NCBI GenBank assembly: GCA_002373675.1
Contig: DFLF01000002.1
Location: forward strand, 70,634 to 134,633
Direction of reading: 5' to 3'
DNA: 64,000 nucleotides
DNA from: Pseudobutyrivibrio sp. UBA3626
Lineage (GTDB): Bacteria > Bacillota > Clostridia > Lachnospirales > Lachnospiraceae
Positions 1 through 8,833 of this stretch are shown here, piece after piece (within the stretch, counting starts at the first letter, position 1; the number at the start of each line of letters is the position of its first letter). The notes under the pieces were generated by a model. The model searched no databases. It saw only the letters and a program-made list of their open reading frames with translations, and had not been told where the DNA came from. A program made the translations under genes and the position numbers.

Positions 1-351
1 TGTGGTTATCATACGCTTATAAACTGGGATAAGGTAGGTGTTGAGAAAGTTACTGCACTGATAGAAGTTAGAGTAACACCTCAGAGAGGAATGGGATTTG
101 ATAAGGTTGCAGAACATATCTATCATTATCCTGAAGTTAACGCTTTGTATCTTATTTCTGGAGGCTTTGACTTTATGGTTATTATCGAAGGGAAGACGCT
201 TAGAGAAGTATCTGAATTTGTATCTGCAAAGCTTTCTCCATTAGAATCTATTCTTAGTACAAAGACGAATTTTATTCTTAAAAAGTATAAGGATCACGGA
301 ACTGTAATGCAGGCAGGTCATAAGGATGAAAGGGAATTGATTTTACCATGA
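1..351 (+). CDS. Lrp/AsnC-family transcriptional regulator, C-terminal part (5' end outside window)
   Basis: The reading frame is open from the first base, so this is the 3' part of a gene that starts before the window; the internal ATG at 91 is not the start. The visible 116 residues match the effector-sensing (RAM/ACT-like) half of Lrp/AsnC regulators: a beta strand with VEKVTALIEVRVTPQRG, then HYPEVNALYLISGGFDFMV, then a C-terminal helix and strand ending KYKDHG. The DNA-binding HTH half is not seen. These proteins usually bind an amino acid and control amino-acid metabolism genes. The stop overlaps the ATG of the next gene (ATGA), so it is translationally coupled to the aminotransferase, which may be its target or a functional partner (inference). 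Confidence 0.85.
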   Translation, partial: CGYHTLINWDKVGVEKVTALIEVRVTPQRGMGFDKVAEHIYHYPEVNALYLISGGFDFMVIIEGKTLREVSEFVSAKLSPLESILSTKTNFILKKYKDHGTVMQAGHKDERELILP

Positions 352-1526
352 GAAATCCACTTAATAAAACAATAGTAGAAATTGAACCATCAGGAATAAG
401 AAAGTTCTTCGACATTGTAAGTGAGATGAAGGATGCAATATCACTAGGTGTTGGTGAACCGGATTTTGATACACCCTGGAGAGTGAGAGACGAGGCCATT
501 TATTCTCTTGAACAGGGAAGAACTTTCTATACAAGTAATGCTGGGCTCAAAGAATTAAAAGAAGAAATAGCCAATTTCCTGGATAGAAGATATGACATGA
601 AGTATAATCCCTATGAGGAAATGTTAATAACCGTAGGAGGCTCTGAAGCAATAGATATTGCTCTTCGTGCAATGCTTGATCCGGGTGATGAGGTGTTAAT
701 TCCACAACCAAGCTATGTATCTTATGTGCCTTGTGCAATTCTGGCAAATGGAACACCTGTTATTATAGAATTAAAAGAAGAAAATGATTTTAGGCTTACA
801 GCTGAAGAATTAGAGGAAAAAATAACTGATAAGACTAAAATGTTAGTACTTCCATTTCCTAATAATCCTACAGGTGCTGTACTTGAGAGAAAAGACTTAG
901 AAGCTATTGCTAAAGTTATAGAAAAACATGACTTATTTGTCTTATCTGATGAAATATATTCAGAACTTACCTATCTTGAGAAGCATGTAAGTATAGTTAA
1001 TATTCCAGGTATGAGAGAGAGAACCGTTCTTATAAATGGTTTTTCAAAATCTCATGCTATGACAGGATGGAGGCTTGGATATGCATGCGCGCCGAAAAAG
1101 ATAATTGAGCAAATGCTTAAGATTCATCAATTTGCAATTATGTGTGCGCCAACAACAAGCCAATACGCTGCAGTTACAGCCATTAGAGATTGCGACAAAG
1201 AAGTGGCGGATATGAGAGAAGAGTATAACGATAGACGAAGATATTTGCTTCATAGATTTGATGAAATGGGACTAAAATGTTTTGAGCCTTTTGGAGCATT
1301 CTATATGTTTCCTTCTATTAAGGAGTTTAATATGACATCAGATGAATTCGCTACAAGACTTCTTAAATCCAAGAAAGTTGCGGTGGTTCCCGGCAATGCT
1401 TTTGGCTCATGCGGAGAAGGTTTCCTTAGAATATCCTACGCATATTCTCTTAGCAATCTGAAGGAAGCCCTAGATAGAATGGAAGATTTTATTAAGGAAT
1501 TAAGAGAGGAACAACATGCCTCTTAA
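348..1526 (+). CDS. PLP-dependent class I/II aminotransferase
   Basis: A 392-residue fold-type I aminotransferase that transfers an amino group between an amino acid and a 2-oxo acid in the cytoplasm. Visible motifs are YTSNAGLKELKEEIA near residue 61, PNNPTG (171-176), SDEIY (200-204; Asp and Tyr contact the cofactor) and NGFSKSHAMTGWRLGY with Lys234 as the Schiff-base lysine. Length is normal for the AspC/PatA/AraT group. The ATG overlaps the stop of the upstream Lrp/AsnC gene by four bases, a pairing that suggests amino-acid-responsive control. The substrate cannot be told from sequence; aspartate, aromatic amino acids or acetyl-diaminopimelate are all possible. Confidence 0.88.
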   Translation: MRNPLNKTIVEIEPSGIRKFFDIVSEMKDAISLGVGEPDFDTPWRVRDEAIYSLEQGRTFYTSNAGLKELKEEIANFLDRRYDMKYNPYEEMLITVGGSEAIDIALRAMLDPGDEVLIPQPSYVSYVPCAILANGTPVIIELKEENDFRLTAEELEEKITDKTKMLVLPFPNNPTGAVLERKDLEAIAKVIEKHDLFVLSDEIYSELTYLEKHVSIVNIPGMRERTVLINGFSKSHAMTGWRLGYACAPKKIIEQMLKIHQFAIMCAPTTSQYAAVTAIRDCDKEVADMREEYNDRRRYLLHRFDEMGLKCFEPFGAFYMFPSIKEFNMTSDEFATRLLKSKKVAVVPGNAFGSCGEGFLRISYAYSLSNLKEALDRMEDFIKELREEQHAS

Positions 1527-2013
1527 TATTGTATTGCTAGAACCGGAGATACCAGCTAATACTGGTAATATAGGAAGAACCTGTGTGGCAACAGGCACAA
1601 AGCTTCATTTAATTGAACCACTGGGATTTGTTATTAATGATAAGACATTAAAGAGAGCCGGAATGGATTATTGGAAGGACTTAGATGTGGAAATATATGA
1701 TGATTATAATGATTTCTTGACTAAGAATCCAGATGCTAATATTTATATGGCGAGTACCAAGGCTCATAATGTATATTCAGATGCGAAATATAAAGATGGA
1801 GATTATATAATGTTCGGCAAAGAGAGCGGTGGTATTCCAGAAGAGATTTTAATAAAGAATCCTGATAAATGTGTGAGAATACCTATGGAATCTGATATAC
1901 GCTCTTTGAATTTATCTAATTCAGTTGCAATTGTATTATATGAGGCGCTAAGGCAACAGAACTTTAGTACCCTTAGCACGATGGGAGAATTACATAGACT
2001 GTCATGGGAATAA
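1516..2013 (+). CDS. trmL: tRNA (cytidine/uridine-34-2'-O)-methyltransferase TrmL
   Basis: A 165-residue SPOUT-family RNA methyltransferase that methylates the ribose of the wobble base in some tRNA-Leu species using S-adenosylmethionine. The sequence has the N-terminal IVLLEPEIPANTGNIGRTC block, FGKESGGIPEEI in the middle (SAM site) and RSLNLSNSVAIVLYEALRQ near the C-terminus, the trefoil-knot region. Length is typical (about 155-165). It overlaps the aminotransferase by 11 bases and the following ecfA1 by 10 bases, so it is in the same operon. Identification rests on clear family motifs. Confidence 0.92.
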   Translation: MPLNIVLLEPEIPANTGNIGRTCVATGTKLHLIEPLGFVINDKTLKRAGMDYWKDLDVEIYDDYNDFLTKNPDANIYMASTKAHNVYSDAKYKDGDYIMFGKESGGIPEEILIKNPDKCVRIPMESDIRSLNLSNSVAIVLYEALRQQNFSTLSTMGELHRLSWE

Positions 2014-2849
2014 TTAAAGCGAAGGATGTATCGTATCAATATATAAGAAGAGATGAAGAAGATAATATTGAAGATGTTAATGTCGCTCTAGACAAGATTA
2101 ATATAGAGGTTGAAAAAGGTCAGTTTATATGTATTCTTGGTCATAATGGTTCCGGCAAATCAACATTTGCAAAACATATTAATGCACTTCTTACTCCTAG
2201 CGAGGGTACATTATGGGTGGATGGACTTGATACTTCAGAAGAAGATAAGGTCATGTCAATTAGGCAGAAGGCAGGAATGGTATTTCAGAATCCTGACAAT
2301 CAGATTATTGCCAGTATTGTGGAAGAAGATGTTGGATTTGGACCTGAGAATATGGGAGTTCCTACTGACGAAATATGGGAGCGTGTAATTAGAAGTCTCA
2401 AAGCTGTAGATATGTGGGAGTATAGAGACCATTCTCCCAATAAGCTTTCAGGAGGTCAGAAACAGCGAGTTGCAATAGCAGGTGTAATGGCTATGGAGCC
2501 GGAATGCATTGTTGCAGATGAGCCAACGGCTATGTTAGACCCTCTTGGTAGACAGGAAGTTATAGAGGCTCTTCATCAGCTTAATAGAGAAAAGCATGTA
2601 ACTGTTATTCTTATTACTCATTACATGGAAGAAGTTGTTGATGCTGATAAAGTATATGTAATGCATAATGGTAAAGTGTCACTTCAAGGTACACCAAGGG
2701 AGATTTTCTCTCAGGTGGAGCGCTTAAAAGAGCTGAGTCTGGATGTTCCTCAGGTCACATTACTTGCACATGAGTTGAAACAGGCAGGGCTTGATATTCA
2801 GGATGGAATACTTACAAGGCAGGAATTAATAGATTCTTTGCCAAGATAG
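2004..2849 (+). CDS. ecfA1: ECF transporter ATPase EcfA1
   Basis: A 281-residue ABC ATPase of the energy-coupling factor family, which hydrolyses ATP to drive vitamin or metal uptake by exchangeable S components. It has Walker A GHNGSGKST, a Q-loop (GMVFQNPDNQ, with the NPDNQ typical of EcfA1), signature LSGGQKQR, Walker B IVADEPTAMLDP and the switch histidine in LITHYMEEV. The start lies inside trmL. It is followed by ecfA2 and ecfT, the complete group II module. No S-component gene is adjacent; ribU at 57 kb is a likely client (inference). Confidence 0.95.
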   Translation: MGIIKAKDVSYQYIRRDEEDNIEDVNVALDKINIEVEKGQFICILGHNGSGKSTFAKHINALLTPSEGTLWVDGLDTSEEDKVMSIRQKAGMVFQNPDNQIIASIVEEDVGFGPENMGVPTDEIWERVIRSLKAVDMWEYRDHSPNKLSGGQKQRVAIAGVMAMEPECIVADEPTAMLDPLGRQEVIEALHQLNREKHVTVILITHYMEEVVDADKVYVMHNGKVSLQGTPREIFSQVERLKELSLDVPQVTLLAHELKQAGLDIQDGILTRQELIDSLPR

Positions 2850-2865
2850 AAGATTAGGAAGAATC

Positions 2866-3717
2866 ATGTCAATTATATTGGATAAGGTGTCTCATGTATA
2901 TTCTCCTGGAAATGCTTATGAGACAACGGCACTTTCAAATGTGTCGCTTAAAATTGAAGATAATGAATTCCTTGGAATAATTGGTCACACAGGGTCGGGA
3001 AAATCTACCTTGATTCAGCATATGAATGGACTTCTTAAGCCGAGTAGTGGGACAATTTATTATAATGGAAAGGATACTTCTAAGAAAGATTTCCCCAGGA
3101 AAGAACTGAGAAGTAAGGTGGGGATGGTGTTTCAATATCCTGAACACCAGCTTTTTGAACCAACTGTTTTCGAGGATGTATGCTTTGGACCTAAAAATCT
3201 TGGTCTCTCCAAAGAAGAGGTTGATGATAGGGTATATGAGGCATTGAAGCTTGTGGAATTTCCAGAGGAGTTAATATCGGCATCCCCTTTTGATTTGTCT
3301 GGTGGACAGAAAAGAAGGGCAGCTATTGCCGGTGTTCTTGCAATGAAACCGGATATATTGATTCTTGATGAACCAACAGCTGGTCTTGATCCTAAAGGGC
3401 GGGATGAAATCCTTGGAATGATTGATAAAATGCATAAAAAGACGAAAAATACTGTTGTATTAGTCTCTCATAGTATGGAGGATATAGCAAGATTTGTGGA
3501 TAGAATAATCGTCATGAACCACGGCAAGATAGAATATGACGATACGCCCAAGGGAGTATTTAATAATTATAAAGAACTTGAGCAAATGGGGCTTCGAGCC
3601 CCTGAAATAACATATCTTATGAATGATATGTTAAGATATGGCTTTGATGTTTCTTCTGATGTAACAACAATAGAAGAGGCAAAGAAAGAGATACTTAAGC
3701 TTTATGGTATAAACTAA
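2866..3717 (+). CDS. ecfA2: ECF transporter ATPase EcfA2
   Basis: The second 283-residue ECF ATPase, which forms a heterodimer with EcfA1. Walker A is GHTGSGKST, the Q-loop reads GMVFQYPEHQLFE (YPEHQLF is a hallmark of EcfA2), the signature is LSGGQKRR, Walker B is ILDEPTAGLDP, and the switch histidine is in VSHSMED. It starts 16 bases after ecfA1, with an AGGAAG ribosome binding site, and is followed 12 bases later by ecfT. EcfA1 and EcfA2 are clearly paralogous but differ in the Q-loop, as expected for the two non-identical ATP sites. Confidence 0.95.
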   Translation: MSIILDKVSHVYSPGNAYETTALSNVSLKIEDNEFLGIIGHTGSGKSTLIQHMNGLLKPSSGTIYYNGKDTSKKDFPRKELRSKVGMVFQYPEHQLFEPTVFEDVCFGPKNLGLSKEEVDDRVYEALKLVEFPEELISASPFDLSGGQKRRAAIAGVLAMKPDILILDEPTAGLDPKGRDEILGMIDKMHKKTKNTVVLVSHSMEDIARFVDRIIVMNHGKIEYDDTPKGVFNNYKELEQMGLRAPEITYLMNDMLRYGFDVSSDVTTIEEAKKEILKLYGIN

Positions 3718-3729
3718 AGGATAGATATA

Positions 3730-4572
3730 ATGTTTAGAGAACTTACGATAGGTCAATATTACCCGGGTGATTCTATAATACATCGCCTTGATCCTAGAGT
3801 TAAATTAATGGGTGCACTTTTATTTATAGTTAGTGTCTTTTTGGCAAGCAATATATTTTCAATACTTGTTGTGACAGCATTTTTGATTGCTATAATTGTA
3901 CTGTGTAAAGTGCCTTTGTCCTTTATGCTTAAAGGCCTTAGGTCTATTGTTTTGTTGCTTGTTATTGCAGGCATATTTAATCTGTTTTTGACACCAGGAA
4001 CTGTTCTTTTTCAATTAGGATTTCTACATATTACCGATGTGGGTATTAAGAATTGTATTTTTATGATAATAAGAATGACATATCTTATTGTTGGTACGTC
4101 AGTAATGACCTTGACTACAACACCAAATGCTTTGACTGCTGGCTTGGAGAAATCACTAGGATTTTTAAAAAAGATTAGAATTCCTGTGCATGAGATTGCA
4201 ATGATGATGTCGATTGCTCTTAGATTTATTCCTATTCTTGTTGAGGAAACAGACAAAATAATGAAGGCACAGATGGCAAGAGGAGCTGATTTTGAATCGG
4301 GGGGTGTATTTAAAAGGGCAAAAAGTATGGTTCCGATTCTAGTGCCATTATTTGTATCAGCTTTTAGAAGAGCCAATGACTTGGCACTTGCCATGGAGGC
4401 GAGATGTTATAATGGTGGCGACGGAAGAACTAAGATGAAGCCATTAAAGTATAATCAAAGTGATAAGAATGCCTATGCTTTAGAAATAGGCTTTGTAGCA
4501 TTAACAATTATTGCTAATATATTATATAATCGATACGTTAGCGGTTTGTTTGCCAATATGCTTGGAGTATAA
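3730..4572 (+). CDS. ecfT: ECF transporter transmembrane protein EcfT
   Basis: A 280-residue membrane protein that couples EcfA1/A2 to the substrate-binding S subunits. The N-terminus GQYYPGDSIIHRLDPRVKL is a standard EcfT start, followed by several hydrophobic segments (roughly residues 27-60, 70-90, 100-125 and 245-265). The two coupling-helix motifs ending in Ala-Arg are present: AQMARGADF and LALAMEARCY. It closes the ecfA1A2T module; a strong hairpin terminator follows immediately, so the module ends here and truA is a separate transcript or reads through. Confidence 0.94.
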   Translation: MFRELTIGQYYPGDSIIHRLDPRVKLMGALLFIVSVFLASNIFSILVVTAFLIAIIVLCKVPLSFMLKGLRSIVLLLVIAGIFNLFLTPGTVLFQLGFLHITDVGIKNCIFMIIRMTYLIVGTSVMTLTTTPNALTAGLEKSLGFLKKIRIPVHEIAMMMSIALRFIPILVEETDKIMKAQMARGADFESGGVFKRAKSMVPILVPLFVSAFRRANDLALAMEARCYNGGDGRTKMKPLKYNQSDKNAYALEIGFVALTIIANILYNRYVSGLFANMLGV

Positions 4573-4603
4573 TATGTGGCGTTTCCTTCGTCACATATTT
4601 TTA
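4572..4603 (+). terminator. Rho-independent terminator after ecfT
   Basis: Ten-bp stem (4572-4581 with 4589-4598, one G-T pair), loop TTTCCTT, then a run of five T. It begins on the last base of the ecfT stop codon. Confidence 0.85.
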
Positions 4604-4634
4604 TATAGTAATTAATTGAGAATAGGGTGTTGTT

Positions 4635-5369
4635 TTGAGAATAAAACTAATTGTTGCATATGATGGTACTAATTATCATGGATGGCAAGTGCAACCTAAT
4701 GGTATTACAATTGAAGAAGTACTTAATAAGGCACTTTCGGAACTCTTTTCACAAGATATCAAAGTGCTTGGGGCTAGTAGAACAGATGCTGGAGTACATT
4801 CTCTGGGAAATGTTGCTATATTTGATGTGGATTCTAAGATGGAGCCTACAAGAATTAGCTATGCATTAAATACAAGGATTCCTGAAGATATAGTTGTTCT
4901 AGATTCCTGTAGAGTGGATGATGATTGGCATCCGCATTTCGTATCATCTGTTAAGACGTATGAATATCGAATTCTTAATAGAACATTTCAAGATCCTCTT
5001 AGACGTCTCAATACATATCATTATCATCACACCCTTGATATAGACAAGATGATTAAAGCGGCAAAGAGTTTTGAGGGAACTCATGACTTCTCGGCATTTT
5101 GTTCTGTTAAAGCTCAAGTGAAAACATTTGAAAGAACTCTTTATTCTGTGGATGTGCGAAAAGAAGATGATGAGATAGTAATAAGATGTAGGGGAAATGG
5201 ATTTCTATACAATATGGTTCGGATTATTGCAGGTACATTAATCGCTGTTGGACAGGGAAGAATTAAGCCAGAAGAAATTATTGATATTATTGAAGGAAAA
5301 GATAGAGAGAAAGCCGGACCTACGGCACCTGCTTGTGGATTAACATTAGTGGGTATTGAATACGAATAA
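4635..5369 (+). CDS. truA: tRNA pseudouridine(38-40) synthase TruA
   Basis: A 244-residue pseudouridine synthase that modifies positions 38-40 of the tRNA anticodon arm. The catalytic aspartate is Asp51 in GASRTDAGVHS; the other family blocks LIVAYDGTNYHGWQ, FCSVKAQVKTFERTLYS and FLYNMVRIIAGTL are all present. Length is normal. The start is TTG at 4635, because no ATG or GTG precedes the conserved RIKLIVAYDG block in frame. It follows the ecfT terminator by about 30 bases, the usual ecfA1A2T-truA order of Firmicutes. Confidence 0.94.
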   Translation: MRIKLIVAYDGTNYHGWQVQPNGITIEEVLNKALSELFSQDIKVLGASRTDAGVHSLGNVAIFDVDSKMEPTRISYALNTRIPEDIVVLDSCRVDDDWHPHFVSSVKTYEYRILNRTFQDPLRRLNTYHYHHTLDIDKMIKAAKSFEGTHDFSAFCSVKAQVKTFERTLYSVDVRKEDDEIVIRCRGNGFLYNMVRIIAGTLIAVGQGRIKPEEIIDIIEGKDREKAGPTAPACGLTLVGIEYE

Positions 5370-5399
5370 TATGATATAATAATTTTGAAGGTGCATATT

Positions 5400-5774
5400 A
5401 TGGGAGACGAAAGAAAAAGAATACTAGTCGTCGATGACGATGTAATGCAACTTAATATGATGAAGAGTTACTTGAGAGAGTATTATGATGTAACAGCCGT
5501 AAACTCAGGCAAGTCTGCGCTTAAATTTCTTGAAGGTCATAATTGCGATTTGATATTTCTGGATTTTCTTATGCCTGAAGAATCAGGTGCGCAGGTTTAT
5601 TATAAGCTTAAAGCGAATTCTAAGACGAGAGATATTCCTGTTGTTTTTCTCACGGGACTTACGGAGAAGAAAGTTGTTATTAAGACATTAACGGAATTAA
5701 AGCCGGAGGGCTATATAGTTAAGCCGGCTAATAAGAATGATCTGGTTAATAAGGTAGTTGCTATATTAGGATAG
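5400..5774 (+). CDS. Stand-alone response-regulator receiver protein
   Basis: A 124-residue single-domain receiver with no output domain. The acidic pocket is Asp12-Asp13-Asp14, the phospho-acceptor is Asp55 in LIFLDFLMPE, the switch threonine is Thr86 in FLTG, and Lys108 lies in VKPA. The frame extends back to a TTG at 5385, but the ATG at 5400 sits at good distance from AAGGTG and is preferred. It is followed directly by an HPt-domain gene and a hybrid histidine kinase, so it probably carries phosphate within that relay, or acts by binding a partner protein, in the manner of CheY or Spo0F (inference). Confidence 0.88.
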   Translation: MGDERKRILVVDDDVMQLNMMKSYLREYYDVTAVNSGKSALKFLEGHNCDLIFLDFLMPEESGAQVYYKLKANSKTRDIPVVFLTGLTEKKVVIKTLTELKPEGYIVKPANKNDLVNKVVAILG

Positions 5775-5782
5775 AGGGTAAT

Positions 5783-6415
5783 ATGATTAATGAGAAGGAA
5801 TTTAGAAATTTTGGATTCGATTTAAAAAAGGCAAATGAATATACAGGTGGAGATGAAGAATTAGAAATTGCACTTAGAACATTTGCTCAATGTTATGAGA
5901 AGAATCGCTTAGATATATCTTCGAATTTCGAGATGGGTATGTATATACATTATGTTACTCATGTTCATTCCCTTAAGAGTAATCTTAGAACAATTGGTAT
6001 GGATAAAATCTCTAAGGTTGCTGAGAGATGTGAGGTGCTAGGGAAGAAATATTCGAAAGAAACGCCTAATGCCAGAGAAGAGGCAGAATTTGATAAGGCC
6101 AATCAGATGCTCCTCCAGGAGTATAAAGAAGTGGTTGATTTCATTAATAAGCAATTAAATGATGAAAAAGAAGAATCGTCAGAAGATAAGATTAGTAATA
6201 ATAGCAGAGTAGTGGAACTGTTAGATGATTTTGTAGCTGCCTGTGAAGATTTTGATGATGATAGAGCAAGAGCCGATTTGAAAGAAATATATAGTTATAG
6301 AATAGATATTATTGCCAAAAATCATATTGATCTTGCCAAGAGATATATTGAAGAATTTGAGTATGAGGAGGCACTATCTGAAGCACAAGAAGCGAAGAAG
6401 AATATTAACGTATAA
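5783..6415 (+). CDS. HPt-domain phosphotransfer protein
   Basis: A 210-residue, highly acidic, mostly helical protein. Residues about 10-125 fit a histidine phosphotransfer domain: the motif HSLKSN has His62 with Lys65 three positions later, the normal HPt phospho-site, followed by IGMDKISKVAERCE. After an acidic linker (130-140) a second helical region (145-205) is rich in Asp and Glu and has no recognised family. A GAGGGTAAT site precedes the ATG, and the gene sits 8 bases after the receiver and 27 bases before the hybrid kinase. It is the expected shuttle between the kinase's receiver and the lone receiver (inference from context). Confidence 0.78.
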   Translation: MINEKEFRNFGFDLKKANEYTGGDEELEIALRTFAQCYEKNRLDISSNFEMGMYIHYVTHVHSLKSNLRTIGMDKISKVAERCEVLGKKYSKETPNAREEAEFDKANQMLLQEYKEVVDFINKQLNDEKEESSEDKISNNSRVVELLDDFVAACEDFDDDRARADLKEIYSYRIDIIAKNHIDLAKRYIEEFEYEEALSEAQEAKKNINV

Positions 6416-6442
6416 ATAGTATTTCCAGTTGGGAGGTATTAT

Positions 6443-8833
6443 ATGTATTCGTACTTTTATATTGCAATTTGTATAATAACTTTAATAATTACAGTAACTA
6501 TGCTTGTTAAGATTCTATTGTCTAAACCTTCTGTAATTCAGGCTGTTGCTGTTATGTTCTTTACTGCCTTAATTATTATTGAATTAGGGCTTCTATTAGA
6601 ATTTCGTAGTGATTCACTCCCGGAATTAGTAATGTCCTTTAAGACAAAATATATAGGTATGGTGGCTGCATCTCTTATATTACTTCGTTTGGTGGAGAAA
6701 ATATCCGGTGCTAATATTTCAAAAGCTTTTTACATTATTCAGGCGGTTATTGTAATTGCAATTGTATCTACACTCGTCCACATTGACTATTCAAATTATA
6801 TAGATCATGACTGGAATTCTGTGGCTGGTCAGGTTGCGTCCTTATCAAGTTTTGAATTCATAATTATAAATGTTGTATTTCCAATAGATCTTTTTGTGGT
6901 TTTCGTTGCGTGCCTTGTAATATGCAGTATGGCATTAAAAAGGTATAAAGGAATTACTAAGATTCGTATAGTGTTTATTCTGATTGTAACTGCAATGTTT
7001 GTGCTATCAACCATATCTTATTATGCAACGGAGTTAATTGGTACAGATATTACAATTTATTTTATTCTTGCTATTGTCATTTGTCTTGCAATACTTCTTG
7101 TTAAATTTGATTTCTTTGATTCTATTCAGGCTGCTATTGTTAATGTTATGTTTAGAGGACCTGTTGGAATAATAGTTGCCGATCAGGATAATAATATTAT
7201 ATTTCACAATGACTCTGCCAAAAAGATGATTCCCATAATAGATTCCATTCATCATATAGATGATGATAAGATGCTTGAGAGAATTTATTTAAATGGTGGG
7301 GGAGATTATGAAGACAGTAAGCACACATATACTATTCATGTAGATGAGATTAGAGAAGCTAATTATCTGGTGGGGCATCAATTTGTAATAAGCGATGTTA
7401 CTAATCTTCATGAAAAGATGGACGAGCTAGAGAAAATGACAGAGGTTGCTAATAAGTCTAATGAGACTAAAAGCATTTTCCTTGCCAATATGAGCCATGA
7501 AATAAGAACTCCTATTAATGCTATAGTTGGAATGGATGAAATGATTCTACGTGAAACTGCCAGCGACGTAATAAGAGATTATGCATTGGATATAAAGTCA
7601 GCAAGTCAAACTCTTCTTGGAATAATAAGTGATATTCTTGATATTTCTAAGATAGAATCAGGTGCGCTGACTCTGGTGAATTCTGATTATAAACTTAGTG
7701 CTGTAGTTCTTGATGTTAGTAATATGGTGGAGAAGAAAGCAAAGGACAAGAACCTGTCCTTTAGTGTTACAGTAGATGAACACACACCAGAGCATCTCTT
7801 TGGTGATGAATTAAGGCTTAGACAGATTATGATTAATGTAATTAATAATGCTGTCAAATATACGAAAGAGGGTAGTGTAAGCGTTGATATTTCCTTCTCA
7901 AGAATAGATAAAGAACCAGATAATATAGAATTAAAAATCAATGTAAGTGATACAGGAATAGGTATTAAGGAAGAAGAAAAAAATAAAATATTTAAAAAGT
8001 TTCAGAGGCTTGATGAGATTAGGAATAAAAATGTTGAAGGCACAGGACTTGGACTTAGTATTGCACAAAGTTTTGTAATTATGATGGACGGTCATATTGA
8101 TGTTGAAAGCGTATATGGAGAAGGTACAACCTTTTCAATTCATATAATTCAAAAAGTAACAGACTATGAACCTATAGGAAACTTAAAAGATAGAGAAGTT
8201 TATAACAAAAATAAAGACAAAAAAAGCATAAAACTAATGGCACCAAACGCAAAAATACTGATTGTTGATGATAATGAATTGAATCTTAAGGTTATTTCTA
8301 ATCTTCTAAAAATAACCCGGATAAAAATTGATACGGCAAGTTCTGGTAAGGAATGCATTGATAAGATGAAGAAGGAAAGGTACGATTGTGTACTCCTTGA
8401 TATAATGATGCCTGAACTAAACGGAGTAGATACGCTTCATATCCTTAAGAAAGATAATATAAAGGGAAGCGTGCCGGTAATAGCCCTTACTGCTGACGCC
8501 ACTGCAGGAGCATCAAAGATTTATATTGATGAAGGGTTTGATGCGTATCTTACAAAACCTATTAGCTATGATAAATGCGAAGAAGCTTTGATAGAGTATT
8601 TGCCTGATGATTTGCTTCTTAGCAGCGATGAAGTAGAAGAGATTATGAGAAATAGTGAAAGTGAGGATAAGCCGACAGTTCTAGTTATTGATGATTCGCC
8701 TAAAGATCTTAAGATGCATAAAGAGCTGTTGTCAAAGTCTTATAAAGGCGTCTTTGTCAAAAATCAAAAAATGGCTGACAAGTATCTTGATACTCATCAG
8801 CCCGATTATATACTTAAGAAATATGATGGATGA
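6443..8833 (+). CDS. Hybrid histidine kinase (7TM-HisKA-HATPase-REC-truncated REC)
   Basis: A 796-residue membrane sensor kinase. Residues 1-230 hold about seven hydrophobic helices (7TM sensor type), then a PAS-like region (about 230-330), HisKA with His352 in MSHEIRTPINA, HATPase with NNAVKYT, DTGIGI and GTGLGLS, and a full receiver with Asp653 in LLDIMMPEL and TKP downstream. After residue about 735 a second receiver begins (TVLVIDDSPKDLKMHKELL) but stops at HQPDYILKKYDG, just where the phospho-acceptor aspartate should come. The stop codon abuts the end of the convergent gene with no spacer and no terminator. The kinase itself looks functional; the final domain does not. Confidence 0.9.
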   Translation: MYSYFYIAICIITLIITVTMLVKILLSKPSVIQAVAVMFFTALIIIELGLLLEFRSDSLPELVMSFKTKYIGMVAASLILLRLVEKISGANISKAFYIIQAVIVIAIVSTLVHIDYSNYIDHDWNSVAGQVASLSSFEFIIINVVFPIDLFVVFVACLVICSMALKRYKGITKIRIVFILIVTAMFVLSTISYYATELIGTDITIYFILAIVICLAILLVKFDFFDSIQAAIVNVMFRGPVGIIVADQDNNIIFHNDSAKKMIPIIDSIHHIDDDKMLERIYLNGGGDYEDSKHTYTIHVDEIREANYLVGHQFVISDVTNLHEKMDELEKMTEVANKSNETKSIFLANMSHEIRTPINAIVGMDEMILRETASDVIRDYALDIKSASQTLLGIISDILDISKIESGALTLVNSDYKLSAVVLDVSNMVEKKAKDKNLSFSVTVDEHTPEHLFGDELRLRQIMINVINNAVKYTKEGSVSVDISFSRIDKEPDNIELKINVSDTGIGIKEEEKNKIFKKFQRLDEIRNKNVEGTGLGLSIAQSFVIMMDGHIDVESVYGEGTTFSIHIIQKVTDYEPIGNLKDREVYNKNKDKKSIKLMAPNAKILIVDDNELNLKVISNLLKITRIKIDTASSGKECIDKMKKERYDCVLLDIMMPELNGVDTLHILKKDNIKGSVPVIALTADATAGASKIYIDEGFDAYLTKPISYDKCEEALIEYLPDDLLLSSDEVEEIMRNSESEDKPTVLVIDDSPKDLKMHKELLSKSYKGVFVKNQKMADKYLDTHQPDYILKKYDG

